From positions 62,001-126,000 of the forward strand of contig JAHBVV010000005.1 in the NCBI GenBank assembly GCA_019637335.1: a stretch of 64,000 nt of DNA. The letters run 5' to 3'. This document shows positions 8,249 through 17,772 of the stretch, piece by piece. The notes beneath the pieces are model-generated. The model was not told the origin of the DNA. It saw only the letters and a program-made list of their open reading frames with translations, and made no database searches. This stretch comes from Candidatus Hydrogenedentota bacterium. GTDB taxonomy: Bacteria > Hydrogenedentota > Hydrogenedentia > Hydrogenedentales > JAEUWI01. Every line of letters begins with the position of its first letter. Position 1 is the first letter of the stretch. The position numbers and the translations under genes are program-made.

Positions 8249-11200
8249 CGGACGATGCAACCAGGAAGAAACGCTGGCCGAAGCGGCGCGCGATGGCGCT
8301 GCTGGCCCTGGCGTGCCTCGCGCTGGCGGGCCTCCTGTTTGGCGCGCTGCAAACGCCGCCCGCGAAACGCTTCCTGGCCGCGCGGCTGGCGGAAACGCTC
8401 TCCGGCGCGCTGCCCTGGCCCGTTCACATGGAAGGGATCGGCGGCGTTCTGCCGTTTTCCGCGACCGTGGCCGCTTTTCACATCGGAGATGCGGGCGACC
8501 CCTGGCTGGAGGTGGCGGACGCGGGGGTCGCGCTGGATTTGTTCCCGCTCTTGCGGGGCCAGGTTGCGCTGGACCGCGTCGCCGCCGCCAGCGTGACGCT
8601 GCACCGCCTGCCGCCCCCCGGCCCGCCGGAACCCGAGGAACCCGCCGGACCGCTCGCCCTGCCCGCCCTGCGCGATCTGCCGGGCTGGCTTCGTGTCGGC
8701 CGATTGCAGGTGGAGCGCGTGGCGCTGGGCGCGCCGGTGCTGGGCGAAGCCCTCGCGATGTCGCTGGCGGGCGCCTACCACCCGGAAGCGAACGAGGCGA
8801 TCCAACTGGATGTGCGCGGTCTCGGCGGCGCAGATCTGCGCCTCGCCGCACGCGCCGCGCTGCGCGATGGGGCCGTTCTGTTGCGCCTGGAGGCCCGCGA
8901 CGGCGTCCTGGCCCCCGTCCGGGCCGGCCTGGACGGGCCCCTGACGGCGAAAGTCGCACTCGAAGGCCCTCTGGAATCCGCTGCCTTCTCGCTGGACCTG
9001 GACGCCAACGCATCGGCCCTGCTCGCACTGAAGGGAACCCTCGGCTATACGGAACCCCTCGCCATCCAGGCGACAGGCCAGGCAACGCCTCCGGCGGACC
9101 GCCTGCCAACGTCCGTTCGCGAGCGATTTGGATCGGCCTTCGACATTTCGCTCGACGTGGCCCTGGAGGACGGCCAGCGGGTGGCCGCGCGCGAAGTGCG
9201 CGTGGGCTTTTCCGGAGGCGACCTGACCATCTCCGGAGCGTTCGGCACACTGGATCGCGCGCTGGACGCGCTCGTCGCGTTCGACTACGACGACTTTCAC
9301 CGCCTGACCGGCCAGCCGCTGGAGGGCGATCCCGTGGCGCTGGCGGCCCGCATTCCGCTCGGCGGCGCCCTCGACCGCATCGCAATTCAGCCCGAACTCA
9401 CGGCGGGCGGCGCGCCGCTGCTGTCCGGCGCCCTGGACATCGCGCTCGCGGACGGCGTAACCGCGACCGGGGCCTTAAGGGCGCACCCCGCCGTCCCGGG
9501 GACCCCCGCCGCGATTGCGGACCTGCTCTCGGAGGGCGCCGGACTGGACATTGACGTACGCTACGCGAATGGCGAAGCGACCTTCACCGAAACCCGCCTG
9601 ACAGCCGCGCCGGCATCCCTCCGCGTAAACGGGACCGTTGCTCCCGAGACTGGCGTGCTCGCGCTGGATGTGGAGGCCGTCGCGGAAAACTTGAACGCGT
9701 TCGAGCAATTGGCCGGCTTCCCCCTCGCCGGACGCCTTGCCGCGAACCTGGCGCTGAACGGGCAGGACGCCGGATCCTCCGCACGCGGCGAGATCGCCGT
9801 GGCAAACGTGCAAGTGAATACAATCACCGCGCCGGAGGGCGTGCTGGAGCTGGACATCAGCGCCGGACGCTTTCCCGACGCCCTGGCGGAACAGATCGAG
9901 GCGGTGCTCTCGGGGCGCTTCCCGGGATTCTCGCCCCAGCCGGGCCTGCAACGTGACCTCGATCTCGCGGGAACCCTTGTATTGGAGGACCTGCGGGGCC
10001 TGACCGTCCGGGGGCTCGACATCCAGGACGGCAACCTGAGCCTGACCGGCGATGGCGCGGTGGATTTGGAGTCGCGAACCGCTGACTTTCAGGCGGGGCT
10101 CAAGGTCGCACAGATCGGCGATTACGCGGGGGCATTCGGTCTTCCCTATCGCGGCGGAGTGGACCTTCAGGCCAGCGTCCGGTCGGGCGAGTCCCCGGGC
10201 GAACTCCTGGCCGACCTCAACGGGGCGCTGAATGCCCTGGACGGCCTGCCCGCCCCCGCCGCCGGACTCCTGGGGAAGCGCGCGACGCTTTCGGGGCAAC
10301 TGGCTCATGCCGGGGAGCAACTTAAGCTAAACGCGTTCAAAATAGAGGGTGGCGGGGGTGTGACCGTGGAGGCCGCCGGGGACTACCGACTGGACGAACG
10401 CCAGCTCCAGGCCCGGGCATCCGGCCGCATAGCCGATCTGGGGCCGCTGAGCGGCGTGGCCGGGCGTCCCCTCTCCGGTGGGGCGACTTTCACCCTCGAA
10501 GCTGGCGGTCCCGTGGACCGGATGGCCGCCCGGGCGTCGGTCAGCGGAACCGGCCTGGATCTCGATGTGCTGATGGCGGACACTGCGGAAGTGACAATCG
10601 ACGCCGCGGGAATCCCCTCGGCGATTGCCGGCGATGTATTGGTCACGCTGAACCGGGACGGGGCCGTTCTCAGCCTCCGGGCGAGCGGTGGCCACCGCGG
10701 CGGCCTGATTTCGATAGAGTCGCTGAATCTGGAGGCGGGAGGGAACCGCCTGCGGGCGTCGGGCTCCTTCGTACCGGCGTCCGCCCGGGCAGGCGGAGAG
10801 GTTGAACTGGATGCGCCCGCCCTCGAAGGCCTCCAGACCTGGCTGAACCTGCCACTTTCCGGGAGCCTGCTGCTGTCCGCTTCACTGGACAGGGCCACGG
10901 GCGCTTTCTCCGGGGAATTGAACGCGCATGATTTAGTGCTGCCCGGATTGACGCTGGGGCGCGCTGTGGGACGGGCCGACGTAGCCAACCTGCGTGAATT
11001 TGCGGGCGCCGACGTGAACCTGGATATCGAAGCGGTTGCCGCAAGCGATATAGCACTGGACGCGGCAATCATTCGCGCGCAAGGGGATCGTGACGCGCTG
11101 GCGCTCACCGCCTCAGGTCAGGGCGAATTCCAGGATCTGACGCGCTTTAAGGTGGAGGCCGGCGGACTGTTCGGCGCCGGCGCCGCGACCTTCGAAATCA

Positions 11201-12987
11201 GCACGCTTGCCTTTCAATTGGAGGACGACGCCTTCGCGATAGAGGGGCCGGCCGTGATTTCGTGGGCGGATGGGGGCGCATCCCTGGGGCCGCTGGCGAT
11301 CGCGGGCGACGCCGGGCGCGTGGAAGTGTCGGGCCGGTACGCCGCCGGCGCTGTGGACGTCCGCGCACAGTGGAGCGACGTTTCGCTCGGGCTCCTCGCG
11401 CTGGCCGGCATCGATCCCGCGGGGGGCGCGGTGTCCGGCGCGCTCTCCGTAACCGGCGATCCCGCCGCGCCCGAGGTGTCGCTCGACGCGGTGCTCCACG
11501 GCTACCGCGCCATGCTGGACGACATGGACACGCCCGGGCTGGACGCGAGGTTGATGGCGGAAATGGGGAGGGGCGGTGTGGAGGCCGCCCTGGAGGCCAG
11601 TGTGCCCGACGCGGCGCGTTTTGATGTCAGGGCGGCGCTACCCCTGGAGTTCGCGATTTCGCCCTGGCGATTCGCGATTCCCGAGGATGCCGCCTGGAGC
11701 GGCGTTCTGGCCGGCAATGCGGATCTCGCGGCGGTCGCTCCGCTCTTCGCGCTGGAGGGCCACGAGATTCGCGGCAAACTCAGCGCGGAACTGCGCGCGG
11801 GCGGCGCCGTGTTCTCTCCACGGCTGGACGGGGCCGTGACGATCACGGACGGCTACTACGAGAACGGCAACACCAGCACGATTTTGAACGCAATCAAGGC
11901 CTCGATTGAGGCACAGGGAGACACCCTGCGGCTCACCGAGTTCCACGCCGACGACACCGCCGGCGGCGTGTATTCGGCGGACGGCTATTTTGCGCTTCGG
12001 CCGGAAGAAAGGTCTCCCTTTGAATTCCACCTGCGGCTTGACGGGCCGAGGCTCGTTTATCGCGACGATCTGCGGGCGGAAGGGGATGGCGAGCTACATC
12101 TCGTGGGGGACAGCGGCGGCGCGTCGTTGACGGGCAATCTATCCGTGGGTCCGGCCTACCTGACCATACCCGAGGGATCGGGCGAGACCCAGATTACAAC
12201 GGTGGAGTACCGGGTAAAGGGAGAGCGCGCGGAGGAGGAGGAGGAGGAGGGAAGCGCGGCGCCGGCGGGGTATCCGATTGCGCTTGACCTGGCGCTGAAC
12301 CTGCCGGGGCGCATCTTCCTCACCGGCCCCGGGCTGGATTCCGAATGGTCGGGCAACTTCCGTATCAGGAACACGGCCAGCGAGCCCGGGGTCGAAGGTA
12401 TCCTGCGGGTCAACAAGGGCACGCTCGACTTCCTCGGCCGCGCCTTCAGCCTGGCGGAAAGCACGATCACCTTCGATGGACAGCACCCGCCCTCGCCGTA
12501 CCTCCGCATCACCGCCGAGACCGAAACGGCGGATGTACTGGCGCGCGTCCGGATGGAGGGGCTGCCGGAATCGATCAACATCACACTTGAATCCGAGCCC
12601 CCCATGCCGCAGGACGAGATTCTTGCGCGCGTTTTGTTTGGCCGGCGGCTTTCCGATGTGAGCCCCGTTCAGGCGCTCACGCTGGCCCGTTATGCGTCCC
12701 TGTTCAGGGGGCGGCAGCGCGGCGGGAGCGTCCTCGGGCGCCAGGGCCCGCAGCCCTTCCTCGTGGACCGGGTGAGCGTTCGCAGCGGTTCCGGCGTGGG
12801 AGATATGACGATCGCCACCGGCAAATACCTGAGCGACGATTTCTACCTGGAGTTCGAGCAGGGCCTCGGTGCGGCCCAGAGCCTCGTTTCGCTGGAGTGG
12901 CTCTTCGCCCCGCGCTGGTCGCTCAAGGCGCGCACCACCTCCCAGGGCGAGGGCGGCTTCGGCGTGTTCTGGAAGAAGGACTACTGA
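8245..12987 (+). CDS. tamB: Translocation/assembly module protein TamB (AsmA-like, DUF490 C-terminus)
   Basis: 1580 aa. The start is TTG at 8245, whose last two bases begin the TGA of tamA (TTGA overlap), so translation is probably coupled. Residues about 18-40 are a signal anchor (MALLALACLALAGLLFGAL) that fixes the protein in the inner membrane. A very long beta-rich region follows with recurring short strands and LxLxA patterns, typical of the lipid-conducting beta-groove of the AsmA/TamB group. The DUF490 C-terminus includes LARVLFGRRLSDVSPVQALTLA, KYLSDDFYLEFEQGLG and ends GVFWKKDY. A run of six Glu (residues 1330-1335) interrupts the C-terminal third and is likely a loop. The next gene converges with only six bases between the two stop codons. 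Confidence 0.9.
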   Translation: MTDDATRKKRWPKRRAMALLALACLALAGLLFGALQTPPAKRFLAARLAETLSGALPWPVHMEGIGGVLPFSATVAAFHIGDAGDPWLEVADAGVALDLFPLLRGQVALDRVAAASVTLHRLPPPGPPEPEEPAGPLALPALRDLPGWLRVGRLQVERVALGAPVLGEALAMSLAGAYHPEANEAIQLDVRGLGGADLRLAARAALRDGAVLLRLEARDGVLAPVRAGLDGPLTAKVALEGPLESAAFSLDLDANASALLALKGTLGYTEPLAIQATGQATPPADRLPTSVRERFGSAFDISLDVALEDGQRVAAREVRVGFSGGDLTISGAFGTLDRALDALVAFDYDDFHRLTGQPLEGDPVALAARIPLGGALDRIAIQPELTAGGAPLLSGALDIALADGVTATGALRAHPAVPGTPAAIADLLSEGAGLDIDVRYANGEATFTETRLTAAPASLRVNGTVAPETGVLALDVEAVAENLNAFEQLAGFPLAGRLAANLALNGQDAGSSARGEIAVANVQVNTITAPEGVLELDISAGRFPDALAEQIEAVLSGRFPGFSPQPGLQRDLDLAGTLVLEDLRGLTVRGLDIQDGNLSLTGDGAVDLESRTADFQAGLKVAQIGDYAGAFGLPYRGGVDLQASVRSGESPGELLADLNGALNALDGLPAPAAGLLGKRATLSGQLAHAGEQLKLNAFKIEGGGGVTVEAAGDYRLDERQLQARASGRIADLGPLSGVAGRPLSGGATFTLEAGGPVDRMAARASVSGTGLDLDVLMADTAEVTIDAAGIPSAIAGDVLVTLNRDGAVLSLRASGGHRGGLISIESLNLEAGGNRLRASGSFVPASARAGGEVELDAPALEGLQTWLNLPLSGSLLLSASLDRATGAFSGELNAHDLVLPGLTLGRAVGRADVANLREFAGADVNLDIEAVAASDIALDAAIIRAQGDRDALALTASGQGEFQDLTRFKVEAGGLFGAGAATFEISTLAFQLEDDAFAIEGPAVISWADGGASLGPLAIAGDAGRVEVSGRYAAGAVDVRAQWSDVSLGLLALAGIDPAGGAVSGALSVTGDPAAPEVSLDAVLHGYRAMLDDMDTPGLDARLMAEMGRGGVEAALEASVPDAARFDVRAALPLEFAISPWRFAIPEDAAWSGVLAGNADLAAVAPLFALEGHEIRGKLSAELRAGGAVFSPRLDGAVTITDGYYENGNTSTILNAIKASIEAQGDTLRLTEFHADDTAGGVYSADGYFALRPEERSPFEFHLRLDGPRLVYRDDLRAEGDGELHLVGDSGGASLTGNLSVGPAYLTIPEGSGETQITTVEYRVKGERAEEEEEEGSAAPAGYPIALDLALNLPGRIFLTGPGLDSEWSGNFRIRNTASEPGVEGILRVNKGTLDFLGRAFSLAESTITFDGQHPPSPYLRITAETETADVLARVRMEGLPESINITLESEPPMPQDEILARVLFGRRLSDVSPVQALTLARYASLFRGRQRGGSVLGRQGPQPFLVDRVSVRSGSGVGDMTIATGKYLSDDFYLEFEQGLGAAQSLVSLEWLFAPRWSLKARTTSQGEGGFGVFWKKDY

Positions 12988-12993
12988 CCCGGG

Positions 12994-15093
12994 CTACGCT
13001 TCGTCCCCGTCATTGCCGAGGCGGCGCAGCAGGAATTCATCGATCTCCCGCGCGATGCCCGTAAGCGTGGGTTCGATCGCGCTCGGCCGCATCCCCCGGG
13101 CTTCGAGCCGTTCAATGCCCTTCCGGTGCTCCTGGTGCAACCGCGCGATCTTCTCCGAATTTGTTACCCGAACCAGCATCCGCAGCGAGCGATAGCTGGA
13201 TTCCAGGCGCGAGGTGGAGCTGGTGAGCGTGGTCCCGTCCTCGAAGCGGGTAAACAGGTCCCGCCACGCCATACCGAACGGCGCGGCGTAGGCGATGGCG
13301 AAGGCCTGCTCCGCCGGATTCGCGTAGCAGCGGAGGATCGCGCCGCCGACCTTCATGCAAACCAAATCGCCCAGATACGCGAAGCCCAACTCCCGGAAAG
13401 CGCGGTCGAAATCCTTCGCCTGATTCAGCGCGTTGCGCATGCCCTCGTCGATGGACTTGGCGTGGTAGTCCGGCGCCCGGAACTCGGATGCGCGGCCCTG
13501 GTAGATGCACTCGCCGGTTGCCGGGGGCGCGGACTCCTCCTCGATCTCGCGCTGCATCGCGATCCAGTCCGAGAAACTGGTCGCCAGGCGCGCTTCAATC
13601 GGCGCCGTGTCCCAGCGGTGTTGGTAGCGCCCCCGGAGAATCAGCCCCGCCAGGTCGCCCGCATCGCGCAACTTCGCCGGTTGGATCGCGAGGCCGTCTC
13701 GCCGGGGCATGGTGTCGTACAGGCCCATGTCCCGGGAAGCGAGCGCCATAATTGCCTCGGCCTCTTCCTCGTCCCGCGCCATCTGGGGCGCGCCCGTTTC
13801 CGCCGCGCGCGCTACGGTCATCAGCCCCGCAATGTCCTCCGGCGCCAGCGCAACGGCGGCGGCGTCCACCAGCCATTGCCCATCCGCCACCTTTCCCGTG
13901 AAGCGGTGGCGCGCGTACTCGCCATGGGCGAGCAGTTCGAGCCGCGCCCCGGCGGGCAGCGCGCTCAAAAGCCGCCCGATTCGCGCGCGGGCGCGCGGTG
14001 CGAACAGCACGCCGCCGCCCGAGCAGTAGAGGCTCGCTCCTCCGCCGTACCGAAACACCTGAATATAGGTCGGCGGGCGCTCCGCCGGCCAGGCGTCCCC
14101 GCCGGATTCGAAGGTGATACGAAACCCGAACTCCGGGTGGATATCCAGCGCGGCAGCAATGCGGCCCAGCAGCGGCGCTTCCTCCACCGAAACAACGGCG
14201 GGCCCGCCCTCCAACGGGTGGAGCGGGAGATCGCCCGCATGTCGCAGCACCGGTTCACACGGGTCGTACGGTTCCGCTTCATCCAGCGCGCGGCTCGCCT
14301 CTTCCGCCTCCACCACGGCCCGGTGAAACTGCTCGCCCAGCCCCAGGTGGTCGAGAAAGCGCCAGAGATTGCCCGTGTCATTGTCCAGTTCCACGCGGGA
14401 GATGTTCTCTCCCGTCAAGATGCGGATCACCTCCGCGCGATCGTGCGGGATCCCGAAGCGCGCCAGTTCCTTCGCGATCACTTCCGCGTGCAGTTCGAGG
14501 AATCGACGGTACAATGCCCGTCCCGCCAGATCCTCGAGTTCCCCAAGCAATTCGGGGGGCAGCGCGACCCCGCGCTCGGCGTACGCTTCCGCGATCGCCT
14601 CCAGCGGGCTCGTTTCGCCATACTCGTCCTCCTCATCGTCCTCTTCCTCGTCGTCCGCGCAGGGCTCGAAGAAGTCGTCTTCAAAGTCGAGGGGCGCCAG
14701 ACGATGTTCCGGCAGCGGCGGAAGCGCGAGCAGATCCACCAGCTGGATGTCCCCATCCTCGCCGTAGATGTCGTCGTAATCGTCGTTCTCGGGCGCGCTT
14801 TCGCCCGCCCCGATCCAGCAGAATTCGTGAATTGTTGAGAAGGGTTCCTGTCCCGCCCGGCGCAGGTGCAGGATCCACCGGCACCCGTCCTCCGTGGTTG
14901 CGAGCAGTGCGGGGCCCTCCAACGCTTCCAGGGCCTTCAGCAGCTGGTCCGCGCCCGTCGTCCACACCGAGGCCATGGCCCAACACCAGCCATCCGCGGT
15001 TTCGACCGCGGAGACAGAGCAGTCCGCGAGGGCCGCGGACAGGGCATCGGGCGTGGTGTTGCGCGCGGCGGCGATGTGCCTTCGTACAGCCAT
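12994..15093 (-). CDS. Large hypothetical protein with acidic insert
   Basis: 699 aa from the ATG at 15093, preceded by a perfect AGGAGG at 7 bases; a further upstream ATG lacks such a site. I do not recognise the family. No signal peptide or membrane segment is visible, so it is probably cytoplasmic. Residues about 105-165 are strongly acidic, including DDEEEDDEEDEYGE, and separate an N-terminal alpha/beta part from the rest. The C-terminal ~180 residues (KSIDEGMRNALNQAKDF, then YLGDLVCMKVGGAILRCYA, then SSYRSLRMLVRV) look like a compact independent domain with regular helices, possibly shared with other unannotated proteins of the lineage. It is monocistronic: the promoter side faces the OsmC gene and the 3' end abuts tamB. 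Function unknown. Confidence 0.75.
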   Translation of the reverse strand: MAVRRHIAAARNTTPDALSAALADCSVSAVETADGWCWAMASVWTTGADQLLKALEALEGPALLATTEDGCRWILHLRRAGQEPFSTIHEFCWIGAGESAPENDDYDDIYGEDGDIQLVDLLALPPLPEHRLAPLDFEDDFFEPCADDEEEDDEEDEYGETSPLEAIAEAYAERGVALPPELLGELEDLAGRALYRRFLELHAEVIAKELARFGIPHDRAEVIRILTGENISRVELDNDTGNLWRFLDHLGLGEQFHRAVVEAEEASRALDEAEPYDPCEPVLRHAGDLPLHPLEGGPAVVSVEEAPLLGRIAAALDIHPEFGFRITFESGGDAWPAERPPTYIQVFRYGGGASLYCSGGGVLFAPRARARIGRLLSALPAGARLELLAHGEYARHRFTGKVADGQWLVDAAAVALAPEDIAGLMTVARAAETGAPQMARDEEEAEAIMALASRDMGLYDTMPRRDGLAIQPAKLRDAGDLAGLILRGRYQHRWDTAPIEARLATSFSDWIAMQREIEEESAPPATGECIYQGRASEFRAPDYHAKSIDEGMRNALNQAKDFDRAFRELGFAYLGDLVCMKVGGAILRCYANPAEQAFAIAYAAPFGMAWRDLFTRFEDGTTLTSSTSRLESSYRSLRMLVRVTNSEKIARLHQEHRKGIERLEARGMRPSAIEPTLTGIAREIDEFLLRRLGNDGDEA

Positions 15094-15221
15094 GGGGGAA
15101 CCTCCTGCGGCAATTACTCTATTGGAACTCCCCGCGCCGTAACAAGGGTGTTGCAAACATCCTGTCCGTATGAAGTTGGGCCGAAACGCTTACCGGTATT
15201 CCCTGATGCTGTGACGGGAGT

Positions 15222-15274
15222 GCGCAAGGCTGGAAGCGCAGGCGTCCCCGCCTGCATCTTGCGCCGCTGGCGCA
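15222..15274 (+). repeat. Dispersed two-hairpin repeat, copy 1
   Basis: The first 35 bases (15222-15256) match 26481-26515 in reverse complement at 34 of 35 positions. The core GCAGGCGTCCCCGCCTGC is a hairpin. It is followed by a second small palindrome (GCGCCGCTGGCGC) whose sequence differs between copies. It sits in the 371-base gap between the 699-aa protein gene and osmC. I see nothing else in that gap apart from the ribosome-binding sites. Confidence 0.7.
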
Positions 15275-15464
15275 TCGAAGACCTGCCCTCCCAGCCTCGC
15301 ACGATGGCATTCCAGGATCAGAATCGAGTTGTAAACTTCCGACGCCTGAAAGGCTCCGGCCAATTCTTCGGCGATTACCCCGCCGCCGGGCGTAAACCCG
15401 CACCCCGGGACGTCATTCATGGTACTATCACCAGATTGAACGGAATTACCGGAGGCAACGCACC

Positions 15465-15911
15465 ATGTCCGAACACCGCGTGACGGTCCGCTGGGACCGC
15501 ACTTCGCCCGACTTCACCTACGACACGTACAACCGCGAACATACCTGGACGTTTCCCGGCGGGCAATCGCTCGATGCGTCGTCCGCACCGGAGTATCTGG
15601 GCGACTCAACGTGTGTCAACCCCGAGGAGGCCTTCGCCGCGTCGGTGTCGTCGTGCCATATGCTGACCTTTCTTGCCATTGCGGCCCGAAAGCGCTATAC
15701 CGTGGAGTACTACATGGATGACGCGGTGGCTGTGCTGGAGAAAAACGCCGATGGCGCCCTTGCCGTCACCCGGGTGGAGCTTAACCCGTCCGTACGCTTC
15801 AGTGGGCCGCCGACGCCAAGCCCGGAGGAAATTACCGCCCTGCACGAAAAGGCGCACCAGCACTGCTTCATTGCCAATTCGATCAAGTGTGAGGTCGTGG
15901 TGAACGAATAG
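15465..15911 (+). CDS. OsmC/Ohr family peroxiredoxin-like protein
   Basis: 148 aa, ATG preceded by GGAGG at about 9 bases. It matches the OsmC fold: an N-terminal beta sheet (HRVTVRWDR), a central helix with a conserved Cys (C64 in VSSCHMLTF) and a second Cys late in the chain (C134 in HQHCFIANS), the usual thiol pair that reduces organic hydroperoxides. Further Cys residues lie at 50 and 142. The SLDASSAPEYLGD segment is typical of the OsmC subfamily that is neither Ohr nor classical OsmC, so the natural peroxide substrate is uncertain. Cytoplasmic. It is followed after 57 bases by an SMP-30 lactonase on the same strand and may share a transcript with it. Confidence 0.88.
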   Translation: MSEHRVTVRWDRTSPDFTYDTYNREHTWTFPGGQSLDASSAPEYLGDSTCVNPEEAFAASVSSCHMLTFLAIAARKRYTVEYYMDDAVAVLEKNADGALAVTRVELNPSVRFSGPPTPSPEEITALHEKAHQHCFIANSIKCEVVVNE

Positions 15912-15968
15912 GCCGCACAACGCCCGAATGGAACCCGCGGCCGCCGCCGCGGATATAAGGAGAACACC

Positions 15969-16868
15969 ATGCTTACGAACCTGATAACATCCATCGCCCT
16001 GACCGCGCTTGCGGGCCTGCACGACCCGGCCTCCCTGGAGAAGCTGACTTCCGGCTACCAGTTTACGGAGGGGCCGGTGTGGCGCGCCGACGGGACCCTG
16101 CTCTTCAGCGATATTCCCGCAAACCGCATTTACACCGGTACCGGCGAAGTCTTCCGCGATCCGAGCCACCAGTCCAACGGGCTCACCCTGGATCGGGAAG
16201 GGCGCCTGATCGCCGCCGAGCACCAGTCCCGCCGCGTGACCCGCACCGAGAACGACGGCAGCATCACCGTGCTCGCGGAGACCTTCGAGGGCAAGAAGTT
16301 CAACAGCCCGAACGACGTAATCGTGCGAAGCGACGGCATGATCTTCTTCACCGACCCGCCCTACGGCCTCCCCGGGGGCATGGAGGACTCGGAGCTGGGT
16401 TTCACCGGCGTGTATGCGCTCGACCCCGAGACAAAAACAGTTACACTCATCGGAAAGGACTTCAACCGCCCGAACGGCCTCTGCCTCTCGCCCGACGAGA
16501 AGACCTTGTATGTGGCGGACACCGAGGGCGATCACGCGCCCAATACCAACGACAAAAAGGGCGATATCTGGGCCTTTGAGGCGGACGGGAGCGGATCCTA
16601 TGGCGGCGGAAAACTTTTCTGCCAGCTCCCGTATCCCGATGGCATCAAGGCGGATGTCGAAGGCAACATCTGGGCCACCTGCACCGCGGGCGTCCAGGTG
16701 TTCAGCCCCGAAGGCGCGCTCCTGGAAACCGTCGAGACCCCGGAAGGTCCGGCGAATTGTGCTTTCGGCGGCGCCGATGGCAAGACGCTCTATATCACCG
16801 CGCGGACGAGCGTATACACCGTGCGGACCAATGTGCAGGGCATCTATCCGGCGAACCGGGATCGGTAG
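15969..16868 (+). CDS. SMP-30/gluconolactonase family protein
   Basis: 299 aa with ATAAGGAGA ahead of the ATG. A six-bladed propeller of the SMP-30/gluconolactonase/LRE family. The metal and substrate ligands of the family can be placed: E34 (QFTEGPVW), N115 (FNSPNDV), N169 (RPNGLCLSPDEKTLYVAD) and D224 (PDGIKAD). Family members hydrolyse sugar lactones such as glucono- or galactonolactone with a divalent cation. A hydrophobic N-terminus (LITSIALTALAGL) may be a signal peptide, which would put it in the periplasm. The specific lactone cannot be read from sequence. Confidence 0.88.
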   Translation: MLTNLITSIALTALAGLHDPASLEKLTSGYQFTEGPVWRADGTLLFSDIPANRIYTGTGEVFRDPSHQSNGLTLDREGRLIAAEHQSRRVTRTENDGSITVLAETFEGKKFNSPNDVIVRSDGMIFFTDPPYGLPGGMEDSELGFTGVYALDPETKTVTLIGKDFNRPNGLCLSPDEKTLYVADTEGDHAPNTNDKKGDIWAFEADGSGSYGGGKLFCQLPYPDGIKADVEGNIWATCTAGVQVFSPEGALLETVETPEGPANCAFGGADGKTLYITARTSVYTVRTNVQGIYPANRDR

Positions 16869-16973
16869 CGCGCGTTTCCGCCCACGGCGTCGCCGCCGCT
16901 GCCTGGCCCAGGCTTTGAACGTGTTCATGTCCCCGCCGGTGATCTTGCCGGCGCGACACGACGGAGGTAGATC

Positions 16974-17369
16974 GTGCAACGAGCCTATTACGCAGCCATC
17001 CTCTGCTATTGCGGCCTGATTTTCTGGATCTCCAGCCGCCCCGTTCCCGAGCTCAGCGGCCCGAAATTCCCCGGCCAGGACAAGCTGCTGCACCTGATGG
17101 CCTACGGCGTCCTGGCCGGGCTGGTGTCGCTTGGTTTGCACCGATCGGGCCGGGCCTACGCGCCGCGCCTCTTGTACTGGATTCCCGTGCTCGTTTCGGC
17201 GCTCTACGGCGTTTCCGACGAGATCCACCAGTATTTCGTGCCCGATCGCACCTTCTCCTTCGGCGATATGGCCGCGAATCTTACCGGCGCGCTGCTCGCC
17301 AGCGCCGTATGCCTTCTCTTCTTCCGCCGATTTCCCCGGTTGATCCCCGCGGAGGCGGAAGGAACCTGA
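16974..17369 (+). CDS. VanZ-like membrane protein
   Basis: 131 aa, GTG start behind GGAGGT. Four hydrophobic segments (about 6-22, 38-56, 66-84, 98-116) with the VanZ-family signatures DKLLHLMAYGVLAGL and YGVSDEIHQYFVPDRTFSFGDMAANLTG between and within them. VanZ of Tn1546 gives low-level teicoplanin resistance, but most homologues are housekeeping membrane proteins of unknown role, so no antibiotic phenotype should be assumed. The neighbouring penicillin-binding protein gene lies 403 bases downstream. Confidence 0.87.
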   Translation: MQRAYYAAILCYCGLIFWISSRPVPELSGPKFPGQDKLLHLMAYGVLAGLVSLGLHRSGRAYAPRLLYWIPVLVSALYGVSDEIHQYFVPDRTFSFGDMAANLTGALLASAVCLLFFRRFPRLIPAEAEGT

Positions 17370-17471
17370 CACGCAGGCGAGGGATAACAGTCCATACGAC
17401 TATCCGTCAACGGCTTCTCTTCTTTTCAGGATTCTCCGGTCCAATTCCGACAGAACCGTCACCGATCCACA

Positions 17472-17657
17472 ATCACCCAAATAATTCAACGCCCGCCAAC
17501 GTGGCTCAGCCTTCCAGGCTGAGGCAGCGCGAGAGGCGGTTTCGAACAGCCCATTGAGGCCGTGAACACAGCCTCGGAAACCCCAAAGCGAGACGATCCT
17601 TTCTTCATTCGTGTCCCTTCGCGTTAATTCGCGGTTCAACGTTGTTTGGTTACGGCC
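17472..17657. repeat. Long direct repeat, copy A (upstream of the PBP gene)
   Basis: This stretch and 20224-20408 share the same order of blocks: AACGCCCGCCAACGTGGCT, a small CAGCCT/AGGCTG hairpin, CAGCCTCGGA, and the end block AATTCGCGGTTCAACGTTGTT. The copies lie on either side of the penicillin-binding protein gene in the same orientation. Most of the 403-base gap before the PBP start is this repeat. Confidence 0.8.
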
Positions 17658-17772
17658 CGGGGCTGCGCGGTGCGCATTCCCGCCAGCCGTTGCCCCGGTT
17701 TGCGGGCGAATGCTAAGCTTATCGGCAAGCGCCGCGGGCAGTACCCGCCGGCCCCGATCACAGGAAACCCCA

